Assembly (NCBI GenBank): GCA_947448375.1
Contig: CANFMY010000005.1
Location: 1 to 38,371, forward strand
Length of the DNA: 38,371 bases
Direction: 5' to 3'
Origin: Comamonadaceae bacterium
GTDB taxonomy: Bacteria > Pseudomonadota > Gammaproteobacteria > Burkholderiales > Burkholderiaceae_C
The notes beneath the pieces were generated by a model that saw nothing but the letters and a program-made list of their open reading frames with translations, was not told the DNA's origin and made no database searches. A program made the translations under genes and the position numbers. Positions 15,142-23,258 of this stretch are shown here, piece after piece (position 1 is the first letter of the stretch; each line of letters begins with the position of its first letter).

Positions 15142-16109
15142 TGAACGCGTCCGATCCGTTGGATCGTGGCTGACGTGCGCGCCAGATCAACCTTCCAGAA
15201 TGCCTCGAGCTCTGCGCCATCCAGGTAGGCAATTTCACCCGCTGAACTTTTGCTGACGGTTTCGGTGAACTGGGGATCTTGCGCGGCCACACGCAGCGCC
15301 TTTCGCATGACCTCCACGGCGTCTGCGGGTGTGCCCGCTGGCGCAAACACGCCCGTCCAAGGCACAAATTCAATGGGCACGCCCAGTTCAGCCAGGGTGG
15401 GCACATCGGGCGCCTGCGCCCAGCGTCTGGCGCCATACATGGCCAGGTAGCGCAGTCGACCGCTTTGCACATGTGGCAAAGCCAGGGTTCGTACGGGCAC
15501 ATTGAAATCCACCTGACCGCCCATCAGCGCCGTGAGCATGGGGGCTCCGCCGGCATAGGGAATGTGGCGCGCCTCGGTCTGGGTGGAGGCCAGCAGCATT
15601 TCGGCCGGGAAATGGCTGATGCCGTAATTGCCGCTGGAGGAGTAGGTCAGTCCCTTGGGATTGGCCCGCAACGCCGCCGTGAAGTCCTGGTAGGTTTTGT
15701 AGGGACTGTCTGCGCGCACCACCAGGGCCACCACATCCACCGTGACCCGGGCCACGGGCACAAATTGCTCCAACTGGAATGGGGGCTTTTGTCCATTGAG
15801 CACCGCCTGCTCCGGCACGCTGGCGATGCTCGAGAGGGTGTACATCCAGGTGTACCCATCAGGCGCCGCGTTGGCCACGGCAGCGGCACCAATGGCGCCC
15901 GAAGCACCGGCGCGGTTCTGAATCAGGACTGTTTGTCCCAGGGCTTTTTCCAGCGACGCTTTGAGTGCCCGTGCCGACAGGTCGGCGATGCCGCCAGCAG
16001 GAAATGGCACGATCAGCGTGACCGGCTTGTTGGGAAAGGAGCCCTGAGCCCACACACTGGCGGAGACGACAAGCGTGAGCCCAACGAAAAAACGGTACAA
16101 GCCATGCAT
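15138..16109 (-). CDS. Bug/TctC-family periplasmic solute-binding receptor (receptor B)
   Basis: The 323-residue product has a Sec signal (YRFFVGLTLVVSASVWAQ), then FPNKPVTLIVPFPAGGIAD, NRAGASGAIGAAAVA, APDGYTWMY and YSSSGNYGISHFPAEML, all standard Bug segments. It is the first gene of the nine-gene minus-strand cluster, and its stop overlaps the next start. No TctA/TctB membrane partners are nearby, so it must use a distant importer or act as a sensor, both known for Bug proteins. The ATG at 16109 begins the signal peptide. Confidence 0.93.
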   Translation of the reverse strand: MHGLYRFFVGLTLVVSASVWAQGSFPNKPVTLIVPFPAGGIADLSARALKASLEKALGQTVLIQNRAGASGAIGAAAVANAAPDGYTWMYTLSSIASVPEQAVLNGQKPPFQLEQFVPVARVTVDVVALVVRADSPYKTYQDFTAALRANPKGLTYSSSGNYGISHFPAEMLLASTQTEARHIPYAGGAPMLTALMGGQVDFNVPVRTLALPHVQSGRLRYLAMYGARRWAQAPDVPTLAELGVPIEFVPWTGVFAPAGTPADAVEVMRKALRVAAQDPQFTETVSKSSAGEIAYLDGAELEAFWKVDLARTSATIQRIGRVQ

Positions 16110-16142
16110 GAGAACGATCCGGTTGAACAGGTGAGGTGGCCT

Positions 16143-16156
16143 ATTGTCTGGAGAAT
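16143..16156. promoter_or_regulatory. Imperfect inverted repeat in the divergent promoter region
   Basis: ATTGTCTGGAGAAT has matching half-sites ATT-TC and GA-AAT (10 of 14 positions symmetric). It lies 34 bp upstream of the receptor B start, in the 221-bp gap to the divergent lyase gene. It is a possible operator. Confidence 0.3.
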
Positions 16157-16180
16157 TCCCACCGCTCTCACTGGTAGTTC

Positions 16181-16188
16181 ACCTAGGT
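16181..16188. promoter_or_regulatory. Perfect 8-bp palindrome ACCTAGGT in the divergent promoter region
   Basis: ACCTAGGT is a perfect palindrome roughly mid-way between two divergent catabolic genes (starts at 16109 and 16331). A short palindrome can occur by chance, so the operator call rests on position. Confidence 0.3.
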
Positions 16189-16330
16189 TGGATCAGGCCG
16201 TCTGCTTTGCTGGCATCATCGCCCCTGAGCCTTCTGCTGGAAATCCGGCTGCCACCCAGCCGACACCCGCCAGACACGACGATGTCGCCAATCGGAAACA
16301 TCCCGAAACACCCATGGAGCTGAACTCGCA

Positions 16331-17233
16331 ATGAACGGATCGCAATTCAAACAACGGCTGGCACAACCCAACATCTGCTGCCTGCCTGGCATCTTTGATT
16401 TCATCTCCCTCAAAGTCGCCGACGCGATGGGCTTTGATGCCTTGTACATGACGGGCTATGGCACGGTGGCCTCCCACCTGGGCTTGCCCGATGCGGGACT
16501 GGCCACTTACAGCGACATGGTGGGGCGGGTGCAGGGGTTTTGCGCGGCCACCCGCACCCCCATCGTCTGCGATGGCGACACCGGGTATGGCGGCTTGCTC
16601 AATGTGGATCACACGGTGAGAGGGTACGAAAAAGCGGGCGCTGCCGCCATTCAACTGGAAGACCAGGAGTTCCCCAAAAAATGCGGCCACACACCGGGTC
16701 GCCGTGTCATTGCGGCTGACGACATGGCGGCCAAGGTGCGGGTGGCGAGCGAGGCCCGCAACCAGGCCGACAGCATTCTCATCATTGCCCGCACGGACGC
16801 CCGCACCAGCCTGGGGCTGGACGAGGCCCTGCGGCGCGGTGAGCGTTATTTGCGGGCGGGTGCGGACATCCTGTTCATCGAATCGCCCGAGACCGAAGAG
16901 GAATTGGCCACCATCGGCCGCACCTTTGCCGGCGTGCCGCTGGTGGTCAATAACGTGGAGGGCGGACGCACCCCCATCCTGCCGCCACAGACTTTGCAAG
17001 CGATGGGCTTCTCGATGGCCATCTATCCCTCGCTGGGATTTCTGGCGGCGGGCCATGCCTTGCGCGAGGCCTATCAAAACCTGCAAGACCGCGCCGCGTT
17101 TCAAACGCCGACCTCAACCCCCGTCCTGCATGACTTCCAGGCATTCAGTGTGATGATGGGATTTCAACGGGTGTGGGATTTTGACCGCGAGCACGCGGAG
17201 TCATTCAGTCCAGCCCCTGCCGCGAGGCCTTGA
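16331..17233 (+). CDS. Isocitrate lyase/PEP mutase superfamily lyase (copy 1)
   Basis: The 300-residue product is a (beta/alpha)8 enzyme of the group that includes 2-methylisocitrate lyase, dimethylmalate lyase and oxaloacetate decarboxylase. It has GDTGYG with Asp81 and Asp83, the metal-binding ED pair at 110-111, and the lyase motif KKCGH with catalytic Cys118. That cysteine marks lyases rather than phosphonate mutases. It should cleave a 2-hydroxy or 2-oxo dicarboxylate, giving pyruvate or oxalate-type products; the substrate is unknown. The ATG at 16331 is preceded by GGAG about 12 bases away. It is divergent from the Bug-led operon and its 3' end overlaps arfB by 29 bp. Confidence 0.9.
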   Translation: MNGSQFKQRLAQPNICCLPGIFDFISLKVADAMGFDALYMTGYGTVASHLGLPDAGLATYSDMVGRVQGFCAATRTPIVCDGDTGYGGLLNVDHTVRGYEKAGAAAIQLEDQEFPKKCGHTPGRRVIAADDMAAKVRVASEARNQADSILIIARTDARTSLGLDEALRRGERYLRAGADILFIESPETEEELATIGRTFAGVPLVVNNVEGGRTPILPPQTLQAMGFSMAIYPSLGFLAAGHALREAYQNLQDRAAFQTPTSTPVLHDFQAFSVMMGFQRVWDFDREHAESFSPAPAARP

Positions 17234-17621
17234 GTCTGGCGTGCAAGGTCTTGCTCTGCAGTCGTCGCTGCACGGAGGCGCGCGTGGGCCGGGTGGCCTT
17301 GCGCGTCTTGGGTGCACGGGCATAACCCGCCATCAATTCAAGTAAGCGGTCCCAGGCGTCCTGTCGGTTTGCATCCTGCGTTCGGAATCGCTGCGCCTTG
17401 ATGACCAACACGCCCTCAGCGGTCAGTCGGTTATCCGGCGCCTGCAACCACCGGGTCTTGAGGCCGTCGGGCAGGCTCGAGGCCGCCACATCAAAGCGCA
17501 GCTGGATGGCGCTGGACACCTTGTTCACATGCTGCCCGCCCGGGCCTTGCGCACGAATGGCCGTGAACTCGACTTCTGATCGATGGGGTGTCAGCGGTTT
17601 CACCCGGCGTTGCCCTTCCAT
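17205..17621 (-). CDS. arfB: Alternative ribosome-rescue factor / peptidyl-tRNA hydrolase ArfB
   Basis: ArfB (YaeJ) hydrolyses peptidyl-tRNA on ribosomes stalled without a stop codon. The product has the catalytic GGQ in IRAQGPGGQHVNK, with FTAIRAQG and LRFDVAASSLPD flanking it. Its Lys/Arg-rich tail (PTRASVQRRLQSK) enters the empty mRNA channel. The ATG at 17621 gives 138 residues and aligns with the N-terminus of the 140-residue E. coli protein. An in-frame ATG at 17681 would add 20 mostly charged residues and cannot be excluded. This is a housekeeping gene standing alone among catabolic genes, and it overlaps copy 1 of the lyase tail-to-tail. Confidence 0.92.
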   Translation of the reverse strand: MEGQRRVKPLTPHRSEVEFTAIRAQGPGGQHVNKVSSAIQLRFDVAASSLPDGLKTRWLQAPDNRLTAEGVLVIKAQRFRTQDANRQDAWDRLLELMAGYARAPKTRKATRPTRASVQRRLQSKTLHARLKASRQGLD

Positions 17622-17870
17622 GTCACGCCGCGACTCGCGACCGCCACCCGAACGGCCGCGCGCGTATGGGTCGAAAGTCATCGATACGATCGACAGCCTC
17701 TGCACGGGAATCAGGTTGCATGGTGCATGACACAGGATTGGACACAGTTCCATTATTGACGCTGGCCCAGAAAAACAAAAGCTGCCATACCCCGTAGCCA
17801 ACATGATTGACGAGTCCTCACATCCGCCCAACAATGCCTCCAACAATCCACCACCATCAGGAGACTCACC

Positions 17871-19154
17871 ATGACCGATTCCACCCGTCGACACATTCTG
17901 GGAGCCGGCGTTTCGCTGGCCGCACTGGGATCCCTGCCTGGTGCCACGTTAGCCGCCATGGGGCCGAACGACAAATTCGATCTGTTGATACGCAATGCGA
18001 ATGTGGTGGATCCCAGTCAGAATTTGTCCGGCAAACGCGACATCGGCGTGCGTTTTGGCCGTGTCGAGGCCATCGAGACGAGCATCCCCGCCGAGCGCGG
18101 GCTTCGCGTCCTGGACGCGGGCAACAAACTCGTCACGCCCGGCCTGATCGATTTGCATTGCCACACCTACCCCTATGGATCTGCCATTGGCATACCGGCC
18201 GACGAGTTGTTGTCGCATCAATGCACGACCACCACGATTTCAGCGGGTGACGGCGGCGCCAACAATATTGCCGCTTGGCGACGTTTTGTCATGCCGGCAT
18301 CACGCACTCGCCAGTTTGCCTTCGTGCACATTGCGGTCGCCGGTCTGGCCGGTTTTCCAGTGCCTGAATTGTTCAACATCGATTACGCCAAACCCGAGCT
18401 GGCCGCTCGGGCTGTTGCCGAAAACGCGGACATCGTTCTAGGCGTCAAGGTGCGCATGAGCGAGAACGTGATCGCTCGCCATGGCATGGAGCCCCTGCGT
18501 CGAGCAATTCGTGCGTGTGAGCTCTCGGGCGTCCCGGCCAAGGTCATGTGTCACATCGGGGGCGTTTCGGATCGCGCTTTGATGTCGCAGATTCTGGACG
18601 CCCTGCGTCCTGGAGATGTGCTGACGCACTGCTACTCGGGCGCCACCAATGAAGCCGGTCATGGCACCAATATTGTTCAAGATGGCAAGCTCCTGCCCGC
18701 CGCTCTCGAGGCCAAAAAACGCGGCGTCATATTTGACGTGGGTCATGGCGGGGGCAGCTTCGACTACACCATCGCGGAAGCCGCCATGGCCCAAGGCTGC
18801 ATGCCCGACACCCTGAGTTCCGACGTGCATGTGTTTTCTGCGAACACACCGGGCATGCCTTACCTGCCCTGGGTCATGAGCAAATTCCTGGGCATGGGAT
18901 TTTCCTTGTCCGAGGTGGTTCGAATGGCGACCGTCGCCCCAGGACGCGTGATCGAACGTATCCCCAAGCATGGCACGCTGCAAATTGGCGCGCCCGCCGA
19001 CATGTCGATCATGGAGTTGGTGGAAGGCCCTGTGGATTTTGTCGACACGCGCAACAACAAGCGAAGTGGCAAGTCCTACCTCAAGCCGCTGGGCACAGTG
19101 ATTGCAGGCGTCGCATCCGGTCGTCCGTATCAGTCACCCTTCTCGGTGCGCTGA
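17871..19154 (+). CDS. Tat-exported metal-dependent amidohydrolase/deacetylase family protein
   Basis: The 427-residue product starts with a twin-arginine signal (TRRHILGAGVSLAALG, probable cleavage near ATLA). It then has an amidohydrolase (beta/alpha)8 barrel flanked by the small beta domain (FDLLIRNANVVDPSQ). Metal ligands expected for a binuclear site are all visible: His96 and His98 in DLHCH, Lys193 (carbamylation candidate) in GVKVRMSE, His228, His253 and Asp318. The family hydrolyses amide or acetyl-amino bonds in dihydroorotase-like reactions. A Tat signal would place this one in the periplasm, which is unusual for the family. AGGAG lies 8 bp before the ATG. It is convergent with the second lyase. 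Confidence 0.88.
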   Translation: MTDSTRRHILGAGVSLAALGSLPGATLAAMGPNDKFDLLIRNANVVDPSQNLSGKRDIGVRFGRVEAIETSIPAERGLRVLDAGNKLVTPGLIDLHCHTYPYGSAIGIPADELLSHQCTTTTISAGDGGANNIAAWRRFVMPASRTRQFAFVHIAVAGLAGFPVPELFNIDYAKPELAARAVAENADIVLGVKVRMSENVIARHGMEPLRRAIRACELSGVPAKVMCHIGGVSDRALMSQILDALRPGDVLTHCYSGATNEAGHGTNIVQDGKLLPAALEAKKRGVIFDVGHGGGSFDYTIAEAAMAQGCMPDTLSSDVHVFSANTPGMPYLPWVMSKFLGMGFSLSEVVRMATVAPGRVIERIPKHGTLQIGAPADMSIMELVEGPVDFVDTRNNKRSGKSYLKPLGTVIAGVASGRPYQSPFSVR

Positions 19155-19161
19155 GCTACAC

Positions 19162-19200
19162 GGGCGCCTTGCACTCACACGACCCTGGCGTGATGCGCCC
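19162..19200. terminator. Possible bidirectional hairpin between convergent genes
   Basis: GGGCGC (19162-19167) pairs with GCGCCC (19195-19200), and an inner TCAC/GTGA stem (19175-19178 with 19190-19193) continues it. It fills most of the 75-bp gap between two convergent stops. There is no T-run, so function is tentative. Confidence 0.35.
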
Positions 19201-19229
19201 TCTCACGGCAGGGCTTCGTACAGCCTGAC

Positions 19230-20090
19230 TCAGACGTACCGCTGCTCCAAGGCATCCCAGGCGGGCTTGCCCACCAGGCGTTGACGTTCAGCAAACGGGG
19301 CCACCAGCGCAGGGTCTTCATCGACTCGTTGCGTTGTTTGCAATTGATGCAACACACGCTGCATGCCCGCCACCGCGCCTTGCAAGGCTGCATTGGCATA
19401 CAGCACCAGGCCATACCCCAGTTGCGACAGCTCGCCGGCATCCGTGATGGGGGTTTTGCCGCCAATCACCATGTTGATGAGTTGCGGCGTGGCCAGTCGC
19501 TGCGGCAGGGCTCTCACCTCATCCGCTGTTGTCACGGCTTCAACAAAGAGCAGATCGGCGCCCGCCTCGGCGAAACGCTGCGCGCGCTCGATCGCCGCCT
19601 CGAACCCATGCACGGCCGCTGCATCGGTCCGCGCCATGATCATGAGATCGGGGTCGCGACGCGCATCACAGGCGGCGCGAATCTTGCCCACCATCTCTTG
19701 CGTGGACACCACGTCCTTACCGTTGAAATGCCCGCAACGCTTGGGCGAAACCTGGTCCTCCAGCTGAATACAGTCTGCGCCGGCACGCTCGAGCGTGCGG
19801 ACCGCGTGGTAGGTGTTGAGCGCGTTGCCAAACCCGGTGTCTGCGTCGACGATGAGGGGCAACTCCACCGCGTCTCGAATACGGGCGGTGTGATCGGCGA
19901 TGTCGCTCAAGCCCATGAAGGCCTGGTCGGGCAGGCCCAGCCACATATTGGTCACGCCCGCACCCGTGACATACAAGGCCTCAAAGCCCATGTCGGCCAC
20001 CACGCGTGCCGACAAGGCGTTGAATGCGCCTGGCACCACAACCCCACGACGGGCCTGGACCAGGGTTCGCAATAGCTGCTTGGGGCTCAT
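19230..20090 (-). CDS. Isocitrate lyase/PEP mutase superfamily lyase (copy 2)
   Basis: The 286-residue product is a paralogue of copy 1, with VDADTGFGNALNTYH (Asp82, Asp84) and QLEDQVSPKRCGH (catalytic Cys119). It keeps the lyase cysteine, so C-C bond cleavage or oxaloacetate-type decarboxylation is expected rather than phosphonate chemistry. It follows a Bug receptor gene on the same strand with only 2 bp between stop and start, so the two are almost certainly co-transcribed. The frame is open far upstream into the Bug gene, but the family start MSPKQLLRTLVQARRG fixes the ATG at 20090. Confidence 0.9.
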   Translation of the reverse strand: MSPKQLLRTLVQARRGVVVPGAFNALSARVVADMGFEALYVTGAGVTNMWLGLPDQAFMGLSDIADHTARIRDAVELPLIVDADTGFGNALNTYHAVRTLERAGADCIQLEDQVSPKRCGHFNGKDVVSTQEMVGKIRAACDARRDPDLMIMARTDAAAVHGFEAAIERAQRFAEAGADLLFVEAVTTADEVRALPQRLATPQLINMVIGGKTPITDAGELSQLGYGLVLYANAALQGAVAGMQRVLHQLQTTQRVDEDPALVAPFAERQRLVGKPAWDALEQRYV

Positions 20091-20092
20091 GC

Positions 20093-21070
20093 TCAGTTGT
20101 CTTTCATGTTTGCCGCGCGCACGATCTCGCCCAGGCGTTTGCGCTCTTCCTGCGTGAAGCGGGCGAAATCCGAGCGCGTCCCGCCCATCGGTTCGATGCC
20201 CAGGGCTTTGAGTCGTTGCGTGATGGCAGGATCTTTCATGGCTTTGTCCACGGCGGCGGCCATTTTGTCCATCACATCCTCGGGCGTTCCCTTGGGGGCA
20301 TGCACACCCGCCCAGTGGGCGATTTTCAGCTCGGGGAAACCTTGTTCGGTGGCGGTGCTCAGTTGCGGATACGCCGAGAGCCGCTGGGTCCAGGTGGTGG
20401 CCAGCGCTTTGAATTTGCCGTCGTGCAGGATGTGGGGCAAGGCAATGATGCTGGCCTCGGAAGTGCCCTCCACCTGCCCGCCCATCACCGCCGTGGTGCT
20501 TTCGGAACCACTTTTGTACGGCACCGGTTGCAGTTGAGCGCCATATTTCACATTCAGGATTTCCGCCACAAAGTGCGGCGTGCTGCCGGAACCGGCCGTG
20601 GCGAAATTGAAGCCCTTGCCTTGCTTGGAGGCGTCGACAAAGTCTTTCAGGGTTTGATACCGCGACGACTGCGGCACCACCACCATCGACGGCGACAGTG
20701 CAATCAGGGCCACCGGCATCAGATCGTCGTCCTTGTAGGGCACGTTCTTCTTGATCATGGTGTTGGAGATCGTCCCAGCGGCACTGATCAAAAAGGTGTA
20801 GCCATCGGGCGCACTTTTGGCCACGATGGAAGCCCCCAACGATCCCCCGGCTCCGGGGCGGTTGTCCACGATCACGGTTTGACCCAGCACCTTGCTGGCC
20901 CCTTCGGCGGCGGCGCGCCCCATCAGATCGTTGGCCCCACCCGCCGAGAACGGCACAATGAAATGAATGGGCTTGTTGGGCCACGACGGCTGCGCGGCGC
21001 TCAAGAGCGGCATGAACAGGCCGCACCAGGCGACGCCATTCAGCCAACGGGAAGAACGCAATACGGTCAT
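20093..21070 (-). CDS. Bug/TctC-family periplasmic solute-binding receptor (receptor C)
   Basis: The 325-residue product has a signal peptide ending near LLSAAQ, then WPNKPIHFIVPFSAGGAND, VDNRPGAGGSLGASIVA, SAPDGYTFLISAAG, and FATAGSGSTPHFVAEIL. These are typical Bug segments. AAAGGA lies 7 bp before the ATG at 21070. Two bases separate its stop from the lyase start, pairing capture of a carboxylate with its cleavage. No TctA/TctB is present. The 139-bp gap upstream to the dehydrogenase gene on the same strand may hold its promoter. Confidence 0.93.
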   Translation of the reverse strand: MTVLRSSRWLNGVAWCGLFMPLLSAAQPSWPNKPIHFIVPFSAGGANDLMGRAAAEGASKVLGQTVIVDNRPGAGGSLGASIVAKSAPDGYTFLISAAGTISNTMIKKNVPYKDDDLMPVALIALSPSMVVVPQSSRYQTLKDFVDASKQGKGFNFATAGSGSTPHFVAEILNVKYGAQLQPVPYKSGSESTTAVMGGQVEGTSEASIIALPHILHDGKFKALATTWTQRLSAYPQLSTATEQGFPELKIAHWAGVHAPKGTPEDVMDKMAAAVDKAMKDPAITQRLKALGIEPMGGTRSDFARFTQEERKRLGEIVRAANMKDN

Positions 21071-21209
21071 GGCAATCCTTTCATGTCTGCTTCATGCAGC
21101 AAGGGTTCAAACCTCTTGGCCTCAGCACACCTGCGTGCCCCCTGGCCATGTATCTTGTCTGCTGTTGAAGACGCAGCGTGGGTTTCACGCCAACTCGCCG
21201 TTCCATAGG

Positions 21210-22148
21210 TTAGTCTGTCACGGTTGAGCAAAAGCGGTTGATGTGATCAAACGCCTCTCCCAGGTAACCCTCGTAGTTGTCCCGCTCCACAAATCCCAGA
21301 TGCGGGGTGCACAGGCAATTGGGCAGGTCTTGCAACGGATGACGCGTGGACAACACAGGCTCCTGCTCGTACACGTCCACGGCCGCAAACCCGGGACGCC
21401 CCTGGCGCAGTGCGGTGACGAGCGCGCCAGGTTCAATCAGTTCAGCGCGAGCGGTGTTGATCAAAATGGCGTCCGGCTTCATGAGCGCGAGGTCCTGGGC
21501 TGTCACGATGCCGCGGGTCTGCGGCAACAAGCGCACCAAAACGCACAACACGTCGGATTGCGAAAAGAATGCCTCGCGCGAAGATGCCACCTCCCAGCCG
21601 CGCGCCCGCGCTGTCTGCTGCGAGCCTTCACGCCCCCACACCAGCAGGCGCGCGCCCAGCGTCTGCCCGGCCTGCGCCACCTGCTCGCCAATACGACCCA
21701 AACCCAGAATGCCGAGGGTGCGTCCGTGCAAACGACGCCCCAAGGTGCGCTGCCAGATGCCGGCATTCATGTTCGAGGCCTCTGGCACCAGATGGCGCAG
21801 GCTCGCCAAAATCATCAGCAAGGTGAATTCGGCCGTGGCCATCACGGTCCCCTCGGTTTCAAACACCGCGATGCCACGGGCCTGGCAAGCCGCCATGTCC
21901 AGGTGCCGTCCCACTTTGCCGGTTTGGGCAATCACCTTCAAGTCGGGCAAGCGTGACAACAGGGCCTCGTCCACATACGTGCGCTCGCGGATCAACACCA
22001 GGGCCTGCACACCTGCCAACAAGTCGGCCAGCTCCTGCGGATCGCTGACGTGTCGTGTCAACACCATCACCTCGTGCGCTGCCATCCTGGCAAAACAATC
22101 CAAGGTTTTCACGCAATCCTGGAAATCATCAAGCACAGCAATTTTCAT
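21210..22148 (-). CDS. D-2-hydroxyacid dehydrogenase family protein
   Basis: This is a NAD(P)-dependent D-isomer 2-hydroxyacid dehydrogenase, a family that interconverts 2-oxo and D-2-hydroxy acids. The 312-residue product has the Rossmann motif in TLGILGLGRIGEQVA. It also has the catalytic Arg in NTARAELIE, Glu in AVDVYEQEP and His in TPHLGFVERDNYE. Catalytic residues and length are normal. The ATG at 22148 begins MKIAVLDDFQDCV, a common start for this subgroup. It lies upstream of and in the same direction as the receptor C-lyase pair, so the three may form an operon; it is divergent from the SDR gene. Confidence 0.9.
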   Translation of the reverse strand: MKIAVLDDFQDCVKTLDCFARMAAHEVMVLTRHVSDPQELADLLAGVQALVLIRERTYVDEALLSRLPDLKVIAQTGKVGRHLDMAACQARGIAVFETEGTVMATAEFTLLMILASLRHLVPEASNMNAGIWQRTLGRRLHGRTLGILGLGRIGEQVAQAGQTLGARLLVWGREGSQQTARARGWEVASSREAFFSQSDVLCVLVRLLPQTRGIVTAQDLALMKPDAILINTARAELIEPGALVTALRQGRPGFAAVDVYEQEPVLSTRHPLQDLPNCLCTPHLGFVERDNYEGYLGEAFDHINRFCSTVTD

Positions 22149-22475
22149 CAGGTCATCCTCATGGGAGTTGGAGGCGGCTCAGTCGTTTGCGCCAATCAAC
22201 AGCCGACAACCCCTCGCTCATGCGCTGCAAGGCGTGGGGGTCGTTGACAGGGAGCAGGGGTTCGCAGGTATTCTAGGCATGGCCACCTTGCTGAGCCAGC
22301 GCCCCTGGATTCACCAGGGCCAGACAGGCTGCAATGGCCAAGTGGATGCAAAGGCTGTGGACACCCCCAGCGGCGAATGCCCGCCCTGTGCGAGTGGATG
22401 GGCCGTTTGACACGCCCTGTCTTGTCTCCCTCTCGTTTTTACAGTGAAATACACCCCACCATCACTGGAGCGTTC
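22149..22475. other. Divergent intergenic region between D-2-hydroxyacid dehydrogenase and SDR genes
   Basis: No gene is supported in these 327 bases. The frame extending upstream from the SDR lacks a ribosome site. A candidate promoter is listed separately at 22244-22274, and GGAG at 22467-22470 is the SDR ribosome site. No operator-like palindrome stood out. Confidence 0.4.
22244..22274 (+). promoter_or_regulatory. Candidate sigma-70 promoter toward the SDR gene
   Basis: A perfect TTGACA at 22244-22249 is followed 19 bp later by TATTCT at 22269-22274. The spacer is longer than the optimal 17 bp, and the -10 differs from consensus at two positions. It points at the SDR gene about 200 bp downstream. 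Confidence 0.33.
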
Positions 22476-23258
22476 ATGAGCCTGTTCAGCACCCCGTTTT
22501 CTCCTGACCGTGACGCGGCCGTGGTCACGGGAGCCGGCAATGGCATTGGCCGTGCCATTGCACAAGCCCTCGTGGGTGAAGGCGTTCGCACCCTGTTCGC
22601 CGATGTGCGCGAGGACGCGGTGATGGCATCGGTGGCAGCGTCTGCACGACCGGACCTGGCGGTGCCCTGGGTCGGCGATCTGGCTCAGGCCGCAGCGTGT
22701 GACGACCTGTTGCAGCACGCCCGCTCCACCCTGGGGCTGGTGACACATTTTGTGCACAGTGCTTCACCCCCGCGACGCGAGGCCGATCACGTGCTGGCCG
22801 TGGACGAAGACACCTGGCGACGCATGCGTGCGGTGAATGTGGACGCCGGGTTTCATCTGGCTCGCGGGCTGGCGCGGGCCCTGATCGAGGCGAAATCCCC
22901 GGGCTCTTTCCTGCTGCTCACCTCGCTGCATGCCGAGACACCGCGCAACCTGCCCCACTACAGCACCTCCAAAGCCGCGATGGCCATGATGGTCAAGGAA
23001 CTGGCCAAGTCGCTCGGGCGCTACGGCATCCGCGTCAATGCCCTGGTACCCGGCGCGATTGCCGCCGGAGGCTTTGTGGCCGACCCGGCACTGGCCCGTC
23101 ACATACCCCTGGGTCGCCTGGGCAAGAGCGAAGACCTCGCCCCCATGGCCCTCACCGTGCTGTCCAACCAGCTGTCGGGCTATGTGACCGGCGCAGCCTT
23201 TGTGGTGGATGGAGGCCTGGCGCTCACCAACTGGTTTGAGCCACCGGTGTTCGACTGA
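22476..23258 (+). CDS. Short-chain dehydrogenase/reductase (SDR) family oxidoreductase
   Basis: The 260-residue product is a classical SDR, with the cofactor motif TGAGNGIG at residues 18-25, the Ser150 / Tyr162 / Lys166 catalytic triad in LLLTS and HYSTSKAA, and the VNALVPGAI segment. It ends with TGAAFVVDGGLALTNW. The oxidised substrate is unknown. The ATG at 22476 is chosen because GGAG lies 5 bp upstream and the fold starts there. An upstream in-frame ATG would add 33 residues without family character. It stands just upstream of the liv-type operon with a 180-bp gap. Confidence 0.9.
   Translation: MSLFSTPFSPDRDAAVVTGAGNGIGRAIAQALVGEGVRTLFADVREDAVMASVAASARPDLAVPWVGDLAQAAACDDLLQHARSTLGLVTHFVHSASPPRREADHVLAVDEDTWRRMRAVNVDAGFHLARGLARALIEAKSPGSFLLLTSLHAETPRNLPHYSTSKAAMAMMVKELAKSLGRYGIRVNALVPGAIAAGGFVADPALARHIPLGRLGKSEDLAPMALTVLSNQLSGYVTGAAFVVDGGLALTNWFEPPVFD

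Noticed and set aside
16331-20090. Phosphonate biosynthesis by PEP mutase
   Set aside because: Both superfamily members carry the lyase cysteine (KKCGH and KRCGH), and no phosphonopyruvate decarboxylase or other phosphonate gene is near.
19230-21047. A 605-residue fusion of the lyase with upstream sequence
   Set aside because: The upstream part is the wrong frame of the Bug receptor C gene. The lyase domain has its own ATG at 20090.
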